Source of the DNA: Pseudorasbora parva
Lineage: Eukaryota > Chordata > Actinopteri > Cypriniformes > Gobionidae
Direction: 5' to 3'
DNA length: 64,000 nt
Assembly (NCBI RefSeq): GCF_024679245.1
Contig: NC_090184.1
Location: forward strand, 18,724,644 to 18,788,643
Below the pieces are notes generated by a model. That model had not been told where the DNA came from and did no database searches. It saw nothing but the letters and a program-made list of their open reading frames with translations. The position numbers were made by a program, and so were the translations under genes. How positions within the stretch are numbered: position 1 is the stretch's first letter; the number at the start of each line of letters is the position of its first letter. Positions 35,219 to 49,005 of this stretch are shown here, piece after piece.

Positions 35219-35470
35219 AGTGTTTCCATGTTTTATGGGGACATTCCATAGGTGTAATGGTTTTTATACTGTACAAACCGTTTTTTCTATCCCCCTACAC
35301 TGCCCCTGCCCCTAAACCTACCCATCACAGGAAACATTCTGCATTTTTACTTTCTCAAAAAAACTCCTTCTGTGTGATTTATAAGATGTTTTCCTCATGG
35401 GGACCTAAAAATGTCCCCACAAGGACAAGGATTTCGGATATTGCCATCTTTGTGGGGACACACACACAAG
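35153..35470 (-). repeat. (AC)n tract with reverse copy of the recurrent repeat
   Basis: (AC)n at 35153-35216 is followed by GGGGACATTCCATAGGTGTA, ATGGTTTTTATACTGTACAA and CCCCTAAACCTACCCATCAC, the reverse of the copies near 33 kb. The orientation to the tract is the same: the ATGTCCCCA end touches the dinucleotide run. Confidence 0.85.
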
Positions 35471-36422
35471 ACCTTTTTAATATTGCATATCTCCTAAACA
35501 GCAATGAATACGCAATTGTATTTTTTGTGCTGAAGTCTCAGGGGTTTTTTTCCTGAGAAAAAGACCTCAGAAATCTCACATATCATCTAGAGTTTCAGAA
35601 GAGATCTCATCGTCACACTCTGTGTTCAGACCTGTACAAAACTCTGCAATCAAACATCAGAGATTTCAGTATGAACTCAGAATTTTTTTGTTTTCAGGTG
35701 CCTGAACTATTTTATTTGCATTGATAAGCAGAAAAATCCCACACAGAGTTGATGCATCAACGAAAGGCCAAACCTTTGCAAGGTGAAGAGCAAGGTGAAG
35801 CAGAAGCAGAGGTTGCGAGTTTCAGCAAGTTTGTTCTTGTTGTTTGCTGAGAGCTTCTTTAAGAGCTCGAGTCAGTTCTTCTTTCACTCACCTGTCACAA
35901 GGAATCATTTGCATTCATCAGTAAAGTCTTTTTATCACATTCTTTGTCCCCTCCTCTCTGTCTTTTGATTTGTTTAGACCCCCAGGCCTTGTCATTAAAT
36001 GCTTACTTGGATTACAGGACATAAAGCATATAGTTCGCAAATCCACACAGACACAAACACACACTGTCAATGTAATGGTCAATGGGAAATTATATTGTTT
36101 GCTGACCCTTTGTTAGAAGCCATGTTTGGGACTTTCCAAACAACTTCCTGAGAGAAAACTTTTTTATATGTCTTTATTAAAACATTATTAACCACCATTG
36201 TTAAAACACCATTGGCTGTTCACCACAAAAGTGAAATGATTTCAGGTATTTCTGTACAAAACATGACACAAACACACACACACACACACACACAAAGTAG
36301 CCTAGCATTGAAAAGTTTGGGGTCAGTAAGATTTTTCGGCAGCACTTTATTTTACAGTGTCCTTATTACACGATACATGTAGTTACTATAGTAACAATTA
36401 TACATTTTGCATAAATTGCATG
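35471..36422. other. non-coding; MITE arm at the end
   Basis: No gene. A short (CA)n lies at 36274-36294, then CCCAAACTTTTCAA-like repeat sequence in inverse, then an arm of the TTTTACAGTG family (36338-36420). Confidence 0.45.
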
Positions 36423-36792
<370 letters not shown>

Positions 36793-36794
<2 letters not shown>

Positions 36795-39099
36795 GAGATG
36801 GGAGGGGGGTACCATTCCTTTTCGTTCCTTGACTGTTGTTCAAATCAGCATTTTTGAGGGCATTTGTTTAATTTGTTAAATCTGTCTTCTAGTGACTTCA
36901 ACCTCTAATGCAAATACTATAGCGGTTTGCAAGTGCAATATGTCTAAAGAAAGTAGTTAGTGCAAATATTTTCCCACGGTGACTGGTGGTGCTTGTTATT
37001 TGTCTGCATAAGACACACACACATGGCTTTGACATTGGCTTTGAGCCCATGTCGTTAAAGGGCAGTTTGTCACCAGCAATAGGCAGACGTAAACATCTAA
37101 AGTGCTCTAAAAGAGTAACCTCTGCCTGTTATAGAGCACCAAAAGAGTCTAATAATGGCCTATTACAGTCCATAACTTGGCCTTCTGGAGTGTGTATGTG
37201 CCAGTGGCCACAAAAATTATTTGTTCACTTAAGACACGCTCAAAATATATGACTGTTATAGCTTTAAATAATAAGCATTTTTGCACTCTTTAAGCAAACC
37301 ATTTAAAAACAAAGTCACAATGTGACATATTAAGTCACACATGAGTCATGACACATGACATTTTGATATAAGTCAAAAAAAATTATTCAGCTGGTTAAAT
37401 AACAGGTGATCATTTTTTCCCAGTCAAGATGAATATTGCCTGTATATTGTCTGTATCTCTCACTGAGAGAAAGCACATGTTATCAGTATGTTTTGGGGAA
37501 GTTTCTGGTTAGAACTGGAGCTTAATCAGCTCCAACCTTGGACAGAGTGTATGTGCGCAATATTCTGTGTTACAGATTAAGAGTGTGAGTGTCAACTATG
37601 AGTGTCAGCTGATTGTACAATGGACATCCTAAAAGTTGGGTGAACTTGTTGTTCTGGACAAGCTGGTGCCTGCTCCAGATCTAGAAGGTCACTATACAGA
37701 GTTAATTCTGGGGAGCGTCAACAAGTGACACGTCCATGGAAATGTGCATCAGATTAACTGACAATGTGTGGAAATTTACCATGACTGTGCATTTTTTCTG
37801 AGCCAATCAGAAACATCCACATTGCAGTAATGATGTGGATAGATCTTGAAAACGGTTTAACTGTTGGGACAAATGTGTGTACGATAGGCGGGCCGACGAG
37901 ACGGTGAGAGAGGGAGCGCATCCTACAAACTCCTTGTGAGACTTAAAGCTGGCTTCTGCTCTTGAAACTGCAAACTATTCTTCAGTAAATTTCTCTTTTA
38001 ATTAATTCCACTCCTGACTGTTGGTCTTCATTTTTCACTACTGGTCCTGGGTCATAAGCTGTTAACCCCTAACACAACATTGATTTATAAGTAGACTATT
38101 CTGTTATTTTTACATCCACTTAGCATTAAATGTTGTTTTAACAACTTGTAAGTGCTGACAACCTGACATTATTTCTGTCAGGTCCACTATCATTAAAGAT
38201 GATTGACAATAAGCATACAGTCTGGATTTGGCGATATGGTGGTTCTGTTCAAGAACTCCCTGTCTATCCATGCAGCCTAGCATAGATAAGAGAAGGAGCG
38301 CAGTGAAAAGCAACATACATGTATTGCAGATTCATTCATGTTTTTAATGACAATTAATTAATATAAATCAAGAAAAATAACAATCTGAATCAAAGAGGAA
38401 CATCAGAAGATCAAGTCCTGACTGTGGATGACAGGAGGAGCTGGGGATGGAGGAGGTAATTCGCCCCTTAGCAACTTGGAGCTGTTGATAATACTGTATG
38501 GACCTTATAAGGTATGCTGTGACAGGTGTCATATTCCTATAGTTAGACATGGATGTGCTGAGTGTCAGCTGATGCAATCTTGACTGATGTGACCTGCCAG
38601 TACTAACACTATACTTGATTTCAACAAATGTCAACATTGAAGGTCGATCATGTTCCAACTGGGAAGATATAGTCACATTGTGACATAAAAGTACCAACAG
38701 TAAGAAACAAAGTTGCAATTGTGAAAAACAAAAGTTATATTTGTGACATATAAAGCCACAATGACATTCTGAAGTGTAATTAATTCCATATCTACATTTG
38801 ACTTACCAGTACCAGTACCCACTTCCAGACCCACTGCATGCGGAGTGTTTCTCCCTTTTTTACATTCCCTTGCTTGGTATGATAAGCGCCATAACCTTTA
38901 AGCCTTTAATGACTGCATGCATGTCTGCTTTAATCATCTAAATAATGAAGGTAATATTAGAATCAGCTGTTGACAAGAAAATGCTGTAAAACTCTATTAT
39001 CTCTTGAGAAAAGACATGTGTTTAGTATCGAATGTGCACTTGTAGTGTGTCACATCTTGAACTTGCAGATGATTTATCTTTGAAATTAAATGCAACCTT
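36793..39099. other. non-coding; possible LTR-like remnant
   Basis: No gene. A segment at about 37862-38076 starts TGTTGGGACAAATG and ends TTAACCCCTAACA, and includes a stretch resembling an LTR R-U5 region (CAGTAAATTTCTCTTTTAAT). No target duplication or internal region is visible, so this is only a weak candidate for a solo LTR. A frame at 38368-38718 has no motif. Confidence 0.35.
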
Positions 39100-39586
39100 A
39101 AGGGTTAGTTCACCAAAAATAAGAATTATATTCTATAAGTCACGATTTTCTAGACCGATATGTATAGGTAACTATTCACTAATTCTTGTGTAATAATCAG
39201 GGAACTTTGCTGCCGTACCATGGGTGCAGTGGCACAATGATATTACGCAGAGCCTGAAAATAGGCTAACTTCCGTCAGCACAACCATCGTGACAATCTGC
39301 TTGCAAAGAGAGCGTGCTGGGGACTTATCAGGCGCCGGTGAACCCATGGTACGGCAGCAAAGTTCTCTGATTATTACGCAGGAATGAGCGTTTAGTCCCT
39401 ATCAGTCTAGAAAATCGCAATTTTCATTTTCCGTCAGTCTTAGTACACGATCACATCACAACATGTAAATAGGAAAATGCTGCCGTTATTTTGTCACTTA
39501 TTGAGCAGTAGGCTAGATGGAGCCATTTACCTTCAGTCTTTGTGCTAAGCTAGGCTAGCGATGGGTGCGTCAGTTGGCTTGTTCCT
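39100..39586. mobile_element. mosaic fold-back element
   Basis: The right half (from about 39360) matches the TTAA fold-back element at 56915-57518 and ends GTTCCT before TTAA (39587-39590). The left end instead reads GGGTTAGTTCACCAAAAATA, the end of another MITE family. An internal palindrome pairs AACTTTGCTGCCGTACCATG (39204) with CATGGTACGGCAGCAAAGTT (39344). Confidence 0.7.
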
Positions 39587-39590
39587 TTAA

Positions 39591-40802
39591 GTTTACACTG
39601 AAGTATATTCTTTCATATACTTGTTGTAAACGTATGCTATAAAGAGTGTAATGGCCTTCAACTGCTAAAAAAGGAAAGAAGGAGAGAAGATGAGGAACAG
39701 AAAGAAAAAGAGGAATTGAATAGACTTGCAATTTACTGAGAATGAAAATAGCAGAGTGGAAGGAAAGTGATTTGTGCCTGTTCTTGATTGGTTCTGGCTG
39801 CAGTGCTTGATTAAAGGACTAGCATGAAGACAAGGAAGTTTAGAGTGAACATACACAAGCACACGAGCACATGAACACACAAACACAGCTACTGGATGTC
39901 AATGACTGCAGGTCTTATAGATTGTTTGTTGTGTTTTACTGACTGCCCACTGAGCAGTAAGAACTCCAGAGCACACACACACACGCGTGCGAAGAGACGT
40001 CGTATGCCAATAATTCACGTTTGCACGCGCCTGTTAACAATAAGAGTAGAAGCCATTGTATTCGACAACAGGATGATGATTATGCCTCTCACAGGAACAA
40101 AACAGACGACCAGCTACAACAATGAAGCCAGGAAGCTGTTAAGTGCTCATTTATCAGATAGACAAATCATAAATAAGATCATACAATCATTCTCACACAG
40201 TTCTGGGATTAAATCTCAAATTATAAACTTGCTTAAAGGGATCCCTAGTGCAAAATAAATATACTAAAATGTATTTAAAATATAAAATCCAAGCGACAAC
40301 CTTAGTTTCTCTTGAAGGCAATATGGAAGTAATTTAAACTGCAATTCCTCGACTGGCCACTAGGGACAGGCTCAAGAAGGGAGCAGGATCTCATTGAGCC
40401 CCATGTTAAAATGCCCAAATTTACATCAGAAAAAAACATGTTTACATCCTGGTACAAATTGTGGTTTTGGTCTGTACTGCTAATTTTGCATTCCATGACA
40501 ACTGTGAGGGGGGTGATTTTGTTTTATAACTCATTCGTTTACATTATATAAAGCCTTAAAGTTCTGCATAATTATGGGTGTGGCCACTTTGAGTGATTTG
40601 GCCATTTATCTGCTGTCTGTTAGTCATCACGTCACCTCAGCTCCGCCCACATCCCGCCTCTTTGCCAATTTTCTGTTATCCGGGTGTCACACCCTGCCAA
40701 GATGGCAACGTCCCGCGCGACTTAACTTTACGCTTTAACACTGCTCTTCAGAATCCTATGGGTGACGTCATGGACACTACGTCCATATTTGTTTAGTCTA
40801 TG
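39591..40802. other. non-coding, repeat-like block
   Basis: No gene. A block at about 40310-40800 has the look of an interspersed repeat (CTCGACTGGCCACTAGGGAC; GGGTGTGGCCACTTTGAG) but has no second copy in the window. Confidence 0.35.
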
Positions 40803-41034
40803 GTAAAGTCACAGAGCAGGGTCAGTGCATGCTGAGGAACACATGTGCACTGAAGCCGCCAGCTTTTTTTCAGAGTCAATAGCTACAGACCTTTGCGTGG
40901 CCTTCAGATTAGCTTAAGTGCGTAGAGAGCTTCATGGAATGGGTGTCCATGGCCGAGCAGCTGCATCCAAGCCTTACATCACCAAGTGCAATGCAAAGCG
41001 TCAGATGCAGTGGTGTAAAGCACGCCGACACTGG
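40803..41034 (+). pseudogene. Tc1-like transposase fragment
   Basis: It matches the middle of the Tc1-like element at 29.2 kb: GTCACAGAGCAGGGTCAGTG, GAGAGCTTCATGGAATGGGT and the peptide AASKPYITKCNAKRQMQWCK. Both ends are abrupt, with no terminal repeats. Confidence 0.85.
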
Positions 41035-41666
41035 AGTTTTTACTGCTTTCATTTTTACTTTTTTCCAGGTTCACAATATACATCTACTTATTTTTTTTCA
41101 ACTGCCATCTTTCTAAAACATGTACTTGCAGATAATATTATACTGAAATAAAAGGCAAATTAAGTATACTTAAATTGAGTATACTTTCATGAGAATGTTT
41201 CTTAAAAAACTTAAATAAGGGTGATTCAATTATGAAAGAACCTTCTTTTTTAAATAAACTATCCATTTAAATGAAACATACATTCATTTAAAAGGTAATT
41301 TATATATATATTCCCAGTCTCACAAATACATTTGCTTACTTTCAAGTACACTTTCATGACTATATTTCTTAACACACTTAAGTACACTTTTAAAAAGTGC
41401 ATTGTGTAATGATTAAATCAAATTTAAAGATTTACTTAAGAAACAGACATAAATTAAATGATGAATTTCCTTTTTTTCTTCTTTTTTTTGAGTTAACTGT
41501 TGCATTAAATTAAACAAAACTTAAAAGGGTTAATTTGTACTACTTTTTTCCCCATGCTCACATTTGCTCATTTTTTCAACTGCTATCTTTCCAAAAACTA
41601 TACTTAATGATAATAAAAAAAAAAAAAAAATGTGCATTTTGCTGTGAAATTAAAAGTTTTACTTAA

Positions 41667-42950
41667 AGGTTGGGTGAAATGCTGTTTCATGCATACAGAG
41701 CTTTTTACACTGTTAAAGACTTGGATTCCCATCCTAAACATAGACAAAGTTTCAAAAACTAAGTTGGATGATTGATGGGGTATTTCTCTCTCAAAAATAC
41801 TCCTTCCCGTTTCTCACAAGTTTCTGAGAGTTTTTTTCAAGTATGGGTTGGCTTGACGTCGAGAGCGGAAGGTCCTTGTATGGGCCTTACGGGCTCTTCT
41901 CCCGGAAAGGTGCGCGCCCGCGTGACTAGAGGCGAGAGAGCAAATGCACGCCCATAAACACTCGCTCAGCTGCAGATCCACTCGTCCGTGAACACTTCTG
42001 TCGCGCCGCGCTCCACTTAATTCCTATGGGTGACATCAAGCAACTTCAACACGTCAGCACAGCATTCCGGGAAGGCAGCGCTGCATTTGAACCGATTTGA
42101 ACGCAGAAATGACGGGAAGCTTCACAACATCGCTTCAGTCGTGTTGCAAAAGTGGATCTCCATTGTCACTGCTGTCACAGGACCTCACCAAATCAACAGT
42201 TACCAAAGAAGTGTGTTTTTGACGGAGCGGTCCCAGCGATAAAGGTTCGGTCCTGCTTTGGAAGCAGGTGGTGAGTAAAACTGCTTCAAATGTCTGTTGT
42301 TGGCTATCGTCGTGTAAGTCAACAACAGTAAACAACACGATCGTGTATAGTTCAATTATCAATGATGCATGTGATCTATGGTGTGTGTTTAAATACATTT
42401 GTTTAGCTGAACAATATAGGTGTCAGTTTGTTTATTGTAAAACCACCCAAACATAAACCTAGTGTTCTCACAAAGCGTGCTTCGTCATTCAAATGCGCTA
42501 ACGGACTCTATTGTTGTTCTATGTATAACGTTACACTAGTCTGACGTGCAAAACCGGTTTGCTTGCTACCTGCTAAGGTTTAGTCGAATACAATAGTCCA
42601 TAAACCGAATCATGTCCTCATAAACTGCGAGTAAACCCACACAAATGAAGACAGGCCACTAAATACAGTACATACCACAGAGACGGACGTCCTGATGTTG
42701 CTGCTTCTCCTGTTCAATTTATTTCAGCCTCCGGATCTGATTCTGGATCATATATGTATTAGTTGAATCTGATCGATAGGCATGGTTTATTTAGGGTAGC
42801 GTTTTCTCACGCTTGAGGACGTCACCGATTTGTGCTCGCTCGTCATTCTTTATCTCCGCCCACACGATACGCCTCCAGGCGCTCTGTTTTTTCCGGAAAG
42901 ACTCGGTACAGCCCATATTTCTTTTAGAAATATAATAAAACTAAAGACCA
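41667..42950 (-). mobile_element. TTAA-target element, GGGGTGAAAC family, copy 2
   Basis: The left end AGGTTGGGTGAAATGCTG follows TTAA (41663-41666). The body is the reverse of copy 1 (30895-32089). The far end is truncated near AAAACTAAAGAC (42950), short of the terminal repeat and second TTAA. No intact frame. Confidence 0.82.
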
Positions 42951-44364
42951 ATTGAAAGGGAATATTGAACAGAGGGCAGGGTTTTACCTCAGTGCTCCTC
43001 TCCATCTCTCACTCATTGCAGATGAACGGTTGAGGGGAGAGGTGATGCATTTTAAAACCTAAGCCGTCAAATTGACATCATCTGAAAAGGAACTAACTTT
43101 TCAAATTTTGATTAAAGATTACCACGGCAAACAATTTTTTTCTGTGTATTAACTTACTGTGGATAAATTGTTCACCCTAAGACCTGTAATATGTGCTAAC
43201 AAAGTAATTTGTTTTTATATCATGAGGACTTTAAAGGTGAATTTTTACTTATATGTTCCAGATTCACAAATACAGTTACTTCTTCTTTCAAATTCCTTCT
43301 TCCTAAAAACTGAAATAAAGGGCAACTTAAATATACAATATACTTTCATGTATGAATTAAAAAAAGTAAGTTTTGTAATGCTGTCAAATTAAAAGTTTTA
43401 CTTTGGGACATTCTGCTATTTTTTTAAATGTGGGGTGATTCAATTCTGAAAGATTTTCTATTTTTAAGTAAACTTAAATTAAACTTTTTTTAAAAAAAAT
43501 TCCCAGGCTCACAAGTACATTTGCTCATTCTTTTAACTGCCATCTTTCTGTCCATTCAGTCCTGGTCATTTGGTCCATTTGGAGTGCAAGCGTTTGTCTG
43601 TCTGTCTTAAACATTCACTGCGGTTTACAGCTACAGTAAAATCCCTGGAATAGAAACACAGCTATCTGGTGAAACAGGGTATGCAATGTTTAAAATCCAC
43701 CTGTCACTCAAACTGTGACACCTCTGCCTCTCAGCGGGACACCACTATGGGGGTCTGACAAAGCACATACACACAAGCACAGAATTAGTTTAAAGTGGCT
43801 GCTCAATAACAACCACATTTGGGTCACTGTAAACCATATGGCAAAAGAGGTTTTGACAGAGTGTAAAAACAATCTTGGCCCATAACAGAAACAGCCCTTC
43901 AGGGGCTCATGAATAGCACACACATGCATATTTAGAAAATTTTCGGTGGGAACAGTCCAATATTATGAAGCACCTCTCTCTTCAGGGAAAACTTGTCTGG
44001 CAAAGTCCGAAATCTGGTCTACAAATATAAGGGAATGTTCTTGTTTTTTGTTTGTGAATGGGCAATATTTATTCCCAGCATTCTGATGACTGCATAAGCA
44101 TAACTCATACATTTTGAGGTGGTATTTGCATAGGTTACCTGTTATGCTGAACTAATCTCTAAAGTTCCTGACATTTTAGGAATCATTTCTCACTTTTACA
44201 TATATTTCATTGTCAGTGAGTCGAGAAACAAATATAGGAGGACATATTACAGTGCCATTTGTGTGCTATGGATTTGTGTTAAAATGGCATAAAATAACTA
44301 CTGGTGATACTACTGATTTAAGGGGTATTTACACAACCGTTTTCAACTAAAAATAGAAAACTTT
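42951..44364. other. non-coding, AT-rich
   Basis: No gene. Repeated motifs of the form TTCCCAGGCTCACAAGTACATTTGC and AACTGCCATCTTTCT occur here (43250-43550) and at 41070-41600, suggesting an old local duplication or repeat. Confidence 0.4.
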
Positions 44365-44368
44365 TTAA

Positions 44369-46440
44369 AGGGGTGATGAATTGAGAAATCAACTTTCCCT
44401 TGAGCTTTTGATATATAAGTAAGGGATAATCCAGGGCTATAGCCATGCATTAAAGGATTTTAATGCACGGCATAGAGGCGAAGAACCGCCCGACGCGACG
44501 CGAAGCGGTTGCCTCTAGGTCATATCCGTATACATATCTGCGCATAGTGACATATGTGCCATTGGCTTCTGTGTGTCACGTCATGTCACTTAAAGTTGCC
44601 ATAGATATGTAACGTGGTTGATACTGCCAGCTACCACTGTCACTCTGTTTGCAAGCGTAGCTGTGTTACTATGGTTACCAGTGTTTATAGTGGCGGATTA
44701 ATTTCGAACTGTAATCAAACTGACTGGAACTACCTGTGCATAGGGCTGGGAATCGATTCCAAAAAGAATCGATTCCTCGATTCCAAGGCGTTGGGAATCG
44801 AGAGTCGATTCCAACGTTTGGAATCGATTCCATCGCGGGGAATCGACTCCTCTTTATTCACCTGTCTCTCGCTTACTAATAATGATTGGAAGTCTATTTA
44901 TTTTTTGCAAAAGGTTCTTTTGAACAGTTAGTTTCAAATTACGAGTTAAAAATAAAGCAATTCAGCGTTTTTTTTGGGTCATTGTGTGATGACGTCACTA
45001 GAACGTAATTCTAACTACTTATTTTTATGGTATGAAACGTTCAAATCAAGCCATGAAACGCATATCGCTGATTATTACTATACCTTTCATTCACTAGTTT
45101 AATAGTGTTTATTATCATTGTTTCCTTCTGTGATCCTGCATCGTGGACAAGTTTGCTACATTTTGCACACTAAAACTCCATATTTTTTTAATTGTGAAAT
45201 GGTTCTGTTATCCACAACGGTAGGTTTTGAGCGCTGCTTACAGATGCAGATGTGAGGGTCTTATTTCAATTTTCTATTTTCTTTTATTTTCAATAATCCA
45301 TTGATACTGAAAGAAAATGCGCCTAGACTAGAGTACAGCTTAATGACCAAGTGTTGCTATAGTAATGAACGCAACTTGTTCGCGCATCTGATTGACAAAT
45401 GAACTGTGCACTCTTATATTAGCCTATTGATTTTGTTAATATTGTGGTTATTTTACCTCGTACATTCTGTGCAAGCACTTATTTGAATGTAGTCATTTAA
45501 CTGTGCACATGCATTTTAGACATGACATGTAGTTTTAAACATGCAATATGCACAACTATGAATAATGTGCTATCCTTTTGATTTATTAGGCTAAATCGCA
45601 TTTACTTCTGGGCCATTTCAGGAGAATCCATCATTCAAAATTCATCAGAGTTATGGAAATAAATCATCATTTTACAAATAAAGTTTCGGAGAATACTTTC
45701 TACATCCTTGTATCCTGCGGTCACTCCGGAACTAGGTTCACCATCGATTTTGTTAAAAAAAAAGAAGAATCGAAAAGGAATCGAAAACAACAGTGCGGAA
45801 TCGATTCTTGGAATCGACTCCATCGATTCCGGAAACAGGAATTGGAATCGGAATCGATTCCAAAAATTTCGGAATCGACCAGCCCTACCGCATTAAACGG
45901 TTTTACTGCACACCTTCCAGCCAATCAGAATCGAGTATTAAAAGAGACCATGGTATAAAAGGTCATGATAGTATAAGATTATCATGTACGTTTCAGAGCT
46001 GAAAACGTACTTGTTAGTCAAAGAAAATATACACAACAGGCCCAGAAAACAATCGTGAGCTTCATTCTTACATCATAGCGCTACGAAACACTGCCTCTAC
46101 AGCACGTGTAATTCAGTAGCCCCGCCCACCGACTCATGGAGCTGTTCGGTCAATCACAAGCCAGCAGCAATAACAATGTGGACGAAGAACGCAAGCAAGT
46201 TATTGTGGAAGAACACAGTCGCTGCATAAGCTTCCTTCGGAGCATAATATTAGGAATGTGTAATACTTTATTTATTTTTTATGAAATTAAAATGTGTGTG
46301 TCTGTGTCTGTGTGTTTGCTTCATTTCACTGCGGAATCGTTTGTAAACAAGTCTCAGGTGCTGGATTTGCAGACACAATGCTGTACCTTCTATATTGGAT
46401 CTGACAGGAATGGTGCAACAAACTTATGTGAGTAAAACAT
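44369..46440 (+). mobile_element. probable TTAA-target element split by other insertions
   Basis: It begins AGGGGTGATGAATTGAGAAA after TTAA (44365-44368), a start I recognise from fish Kolobok-like elements. A later segment GTTTCAGAGCTGAAAACGTA (45989) appears to continue it. The right terminal repeat is not visible, so the end is a guess. Inside lies a segment bounded by ATAATCCAGGGCTATAGCCA (about 44427) and GACCATGGTATAAAAGG (about 45945), which may be a second insertion, and the GGAATCG element. Confidence 0.45.
44741..45887. mobile_element. hAT-like element with GGAATCGATTCC-rich ends
   Basis: The ends TAGGGCTGGGAATCGATTCC and ATCGACCAGCCCTA are inverse over TAGGGCTGG. Both ends carry many GAATCGATTCC motifs. 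The interior (about 44900-45750) is AT-rich and non-coding. No 8-bp duplication could be matched at the flanks, so assignment rests on the ends alone. Confidence 0.6.
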
Positions 46441-47021
46441 CTTTTTTATGTGTAGTAGTCCCGGGGCTGTACCAGACCAAAACGTACGTCCGTCGGAAGA
46501 AATTCTTTCTTGATCTGGGCGCACGTTTGTGTGTGCGTGTGTTAGTGTGTGTGTGTGTTAGTGTGTGTCTGTCTGTGTGTGTGTGTGAATCTGTAGACTG
46601 AAAGTCTGTGGCTTCTTATTAATGAGGATCATTTTGACAAAGATTTCATCTGAATGCGAAAAATAGAAAAAGTAGGAAAAAAGTTTCCATTTTTATTACA
46701 TCGTTGTGTAAACCGTAAAATACCCTAAATTAACAAGATACTATCACTTTATTTGATAGATTTGTCTGTTTAGTGTTTTAAAAAAATATTATATATATAT
46801 TGTTTGTTTTCTATCTGAATATTAGACATTTTTGACTGTTACATTATTTATTATATAGAATAAAAATTACTTCTACTTAGTTTTAGTAATTACACTTTTA
46901 CGTATTATGTATTTTTTTCTGTAATTTTTTAGGCATTTTATGAAAGTGCAGAGTTGTCTTTCTACTCAGTGTTATGTTGTGTCATCTCCCCCTTAGAGTA
47001 AAATAGACTAACCAAATTTAA
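46441..47021. other. non-coding, AT-rich
   Basis: Short TG-rich stretch at 46525-46590; otherwise nothing recognised. Confidence 0.4.
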
Positions 47022-47395
47022 AAAACGTCTTTCGGATGAGACGTTAAACTGAGGTCCCGACTCTCTGTGGTCGTTAAAAATCCCAGGATGTCCTTCAATA
47101 AAGAGTTGGGGTGTAACCCCGGCATCCTGGCCAAATTTGCCCATTGGCCTCTGTCCATGATGGCCTCCTAATCATCCCCATATCCTGATTGGCTACATCG
47201 CTCGGTCTCCTCTCCACCAATCAGCTGGTGTGTGGTGAGCGTTCTGGCACAAATGGCTGCCGTCGCATCATCCAAGTGGGTGCTGCACATTGGTGGTGGT
47301 TTGAGGAGATTCCCCCCTTCAATGTAATGCGCTTTGAGTGCCTTGAAAAGCGCTATAGAAATCGAACAAATTATTATTATTAAATAAAAACTATT
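47022..47395 (+). mobile_element. SINE or LINE 3'-end repeat
   Basis: It runs from CTTTCGGATGAGACGTTAAA through GGCCTCCTAATCATCCCCAT and GGCTGCCGTCGCATCATCCA to TGCGCTTTGAGTGCCTTGAA and AAAGCGCTATAGAAATCG. It finishes in a short (TTA)n tail at 47372-47382. The tail structure is that of a retroposon. I recognise the body as a widespread fish repeat but cannot fix the class. Confidence 0.7.
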
Positions 47396-47425
47396 CTTTA
47401 TTCTTTATGAAATCATAGAAATGTA

Positions 47426-47548
47426 CACTGTAAAAACAAAAGAAAAATCTGGTCTCCAATAGAACATTTAAAAATGTAAAATGTAGATGTGATCAGTCAC
47501 GGGAGAATTTTCATTTGGAGACCTGATTTTTTTTTTTTGTACAATGTC
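47426..47548. mobile_element. short fold-back MITE
   Basis: ACTGTAAAAACAAAAGAAAA with TCTGGTCTCCAA at the left and TTGGAGACCTGATTTTTTTT with GTACAATGT at the right form about 30-bp imperfect inverse arms. Confidence 0.65.
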
Positions 47549-49003
47549 TATATTATGTTTAAACTTATTGTCAAGCTCAAAAGTTCACCAGATGTGAATT
47601 TGGTCTCCAATCACAAGTGGCCAACTGAGGAGCAATTTGTTGTTTCCACCTGTGACTTGTGTTAGAATTTCTCAGGACCATCCCATTTTATTCTGTCAGC
47701 ACTTTCACAGGAACGTCTAATGCTGCGACTAATCATGCAGTTTACGAATGAACGTGAAAAGATATGGATATATGGATAACACACTATCCCCAGGACTTGA
47801 ATTGAACACTGACTACTTGTGATCGGATCACCACAATCTTGATCTTGCATATTGATCAAAATCTCACCTCTTGATACCAGGTGGATGATCAATTTTTCAC
47901 AAATAAAATATAGTTTACACAAAGCATATACATACTTATTGTAAGACATGTAAGAAAAATGGTTCTAAATAGAGCAAAGTTAGGATTTTTCCGGCTTGTA
48001 ACAATAGGAACCCTTTTTGGTGCTAAATAGAATCCTTTTTATGAGGTTCAATAAAGAAAGTTGATTGAAAATATTATATAGGACCTGCCAGATATAGGCA
48101 GTACTTGAAGTTATAAATATGCTTTTCAATAATAGTTATTTTCATTCATATTAGTATAGTAATTTAATTAATTACTAATATTATTTTTAAACACCCTATC
48201 TTCCTGGTCTTGTGGCCTCTGTTTGGGCATGTTGTGTCAATGAGGTACTTTTTTATTTTTATTTTAGCAAAAACAACCGTGCTCTAACAACAGTTATAAG
48301 CTGAATACATTAAATAACAATTGGCATTGAACATGATATGAACAGAATAATGAAGACGTCCATCATTATGTGTGTATTTTGAGTGTGATGATGAGGCTGA
48401 TGTGACAGCATCTGAAATACACAATTGAGTTGTTTATGAAAAAACATGTTTATAAAGGCCAAAATTAGCACAAAAACTAGACAGTATGTGAGCCATTTAC
48501 AATGCTAAAAGGAAAAAGTGGCATAAAGGCATGGGGTAGCGTTAATGTGCTTTGTGAATGGGTATGTTAATGCATAAAGTAATTTAAAAAAAATGAGTCT
48601 AACAATATGGATCATAAATTTAACATCTCTATTACTTGCTTAGTGGAGAAGAGAAGTATCCTCCCCTAAACAGAGCACACTTGCATATTTTGAAAACAAC
48701 ACAATGGGTAAAAAAACAGTTACAATTAGAAAGTTAAAATGTATAGACATTTTAAGAAGGAAATTGTTTACCTGTTGAGAGTGCGCTGACAGTCTTTATA
48801 GTTGTATAGCTGAGCTCCAGAGAAAATCAGTAGTGAGGTTGCTTTGATCAGTTACAGATTTGAAAAACAAAAAGGCGGGAATAAAGAACCTTAAACTCTA
48901 ACACAAAGAACCACTTCAGCATAAAGGGTTGTTCAAGACCATACGGTTCTATATAGAACTGATACAATGTGTGAAGAACCATCTTTTTTAGAGTGTAGTT
49001 TGG
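47549..49003. other. non-coding; probable GGTTCT-type MITE
   Basis: No gene. TAAGAAAAATGGTTCTAAAT near 47952 and AAGAACCATCTTTTTTAGAG near 48976 are inverse, so 47950-48997 may be one element. The middle is AT-rich. Confidence 0.45.
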
Positions 49004-49005
49004 TA

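Noticed and set aside
37862..38076. Solo LTR starting TGTTGGG and ending CCCTAACA
   Set aside because: No target duplication, no second copy and uncertain ends; mentioned only as a weak possibility.
38368..38718. 116-codon minus-strand frame with a hydrophobic start
   Set aside because: The start resembles a signal peptide only in hydrophobicity; no domain, no splice context and surrounding sequence is repeat-like.
45653..45958. 101-codon frame near the GGAATCG repeats
   Set aside because: Composition is dictated by the repeat motif; no protein motif.
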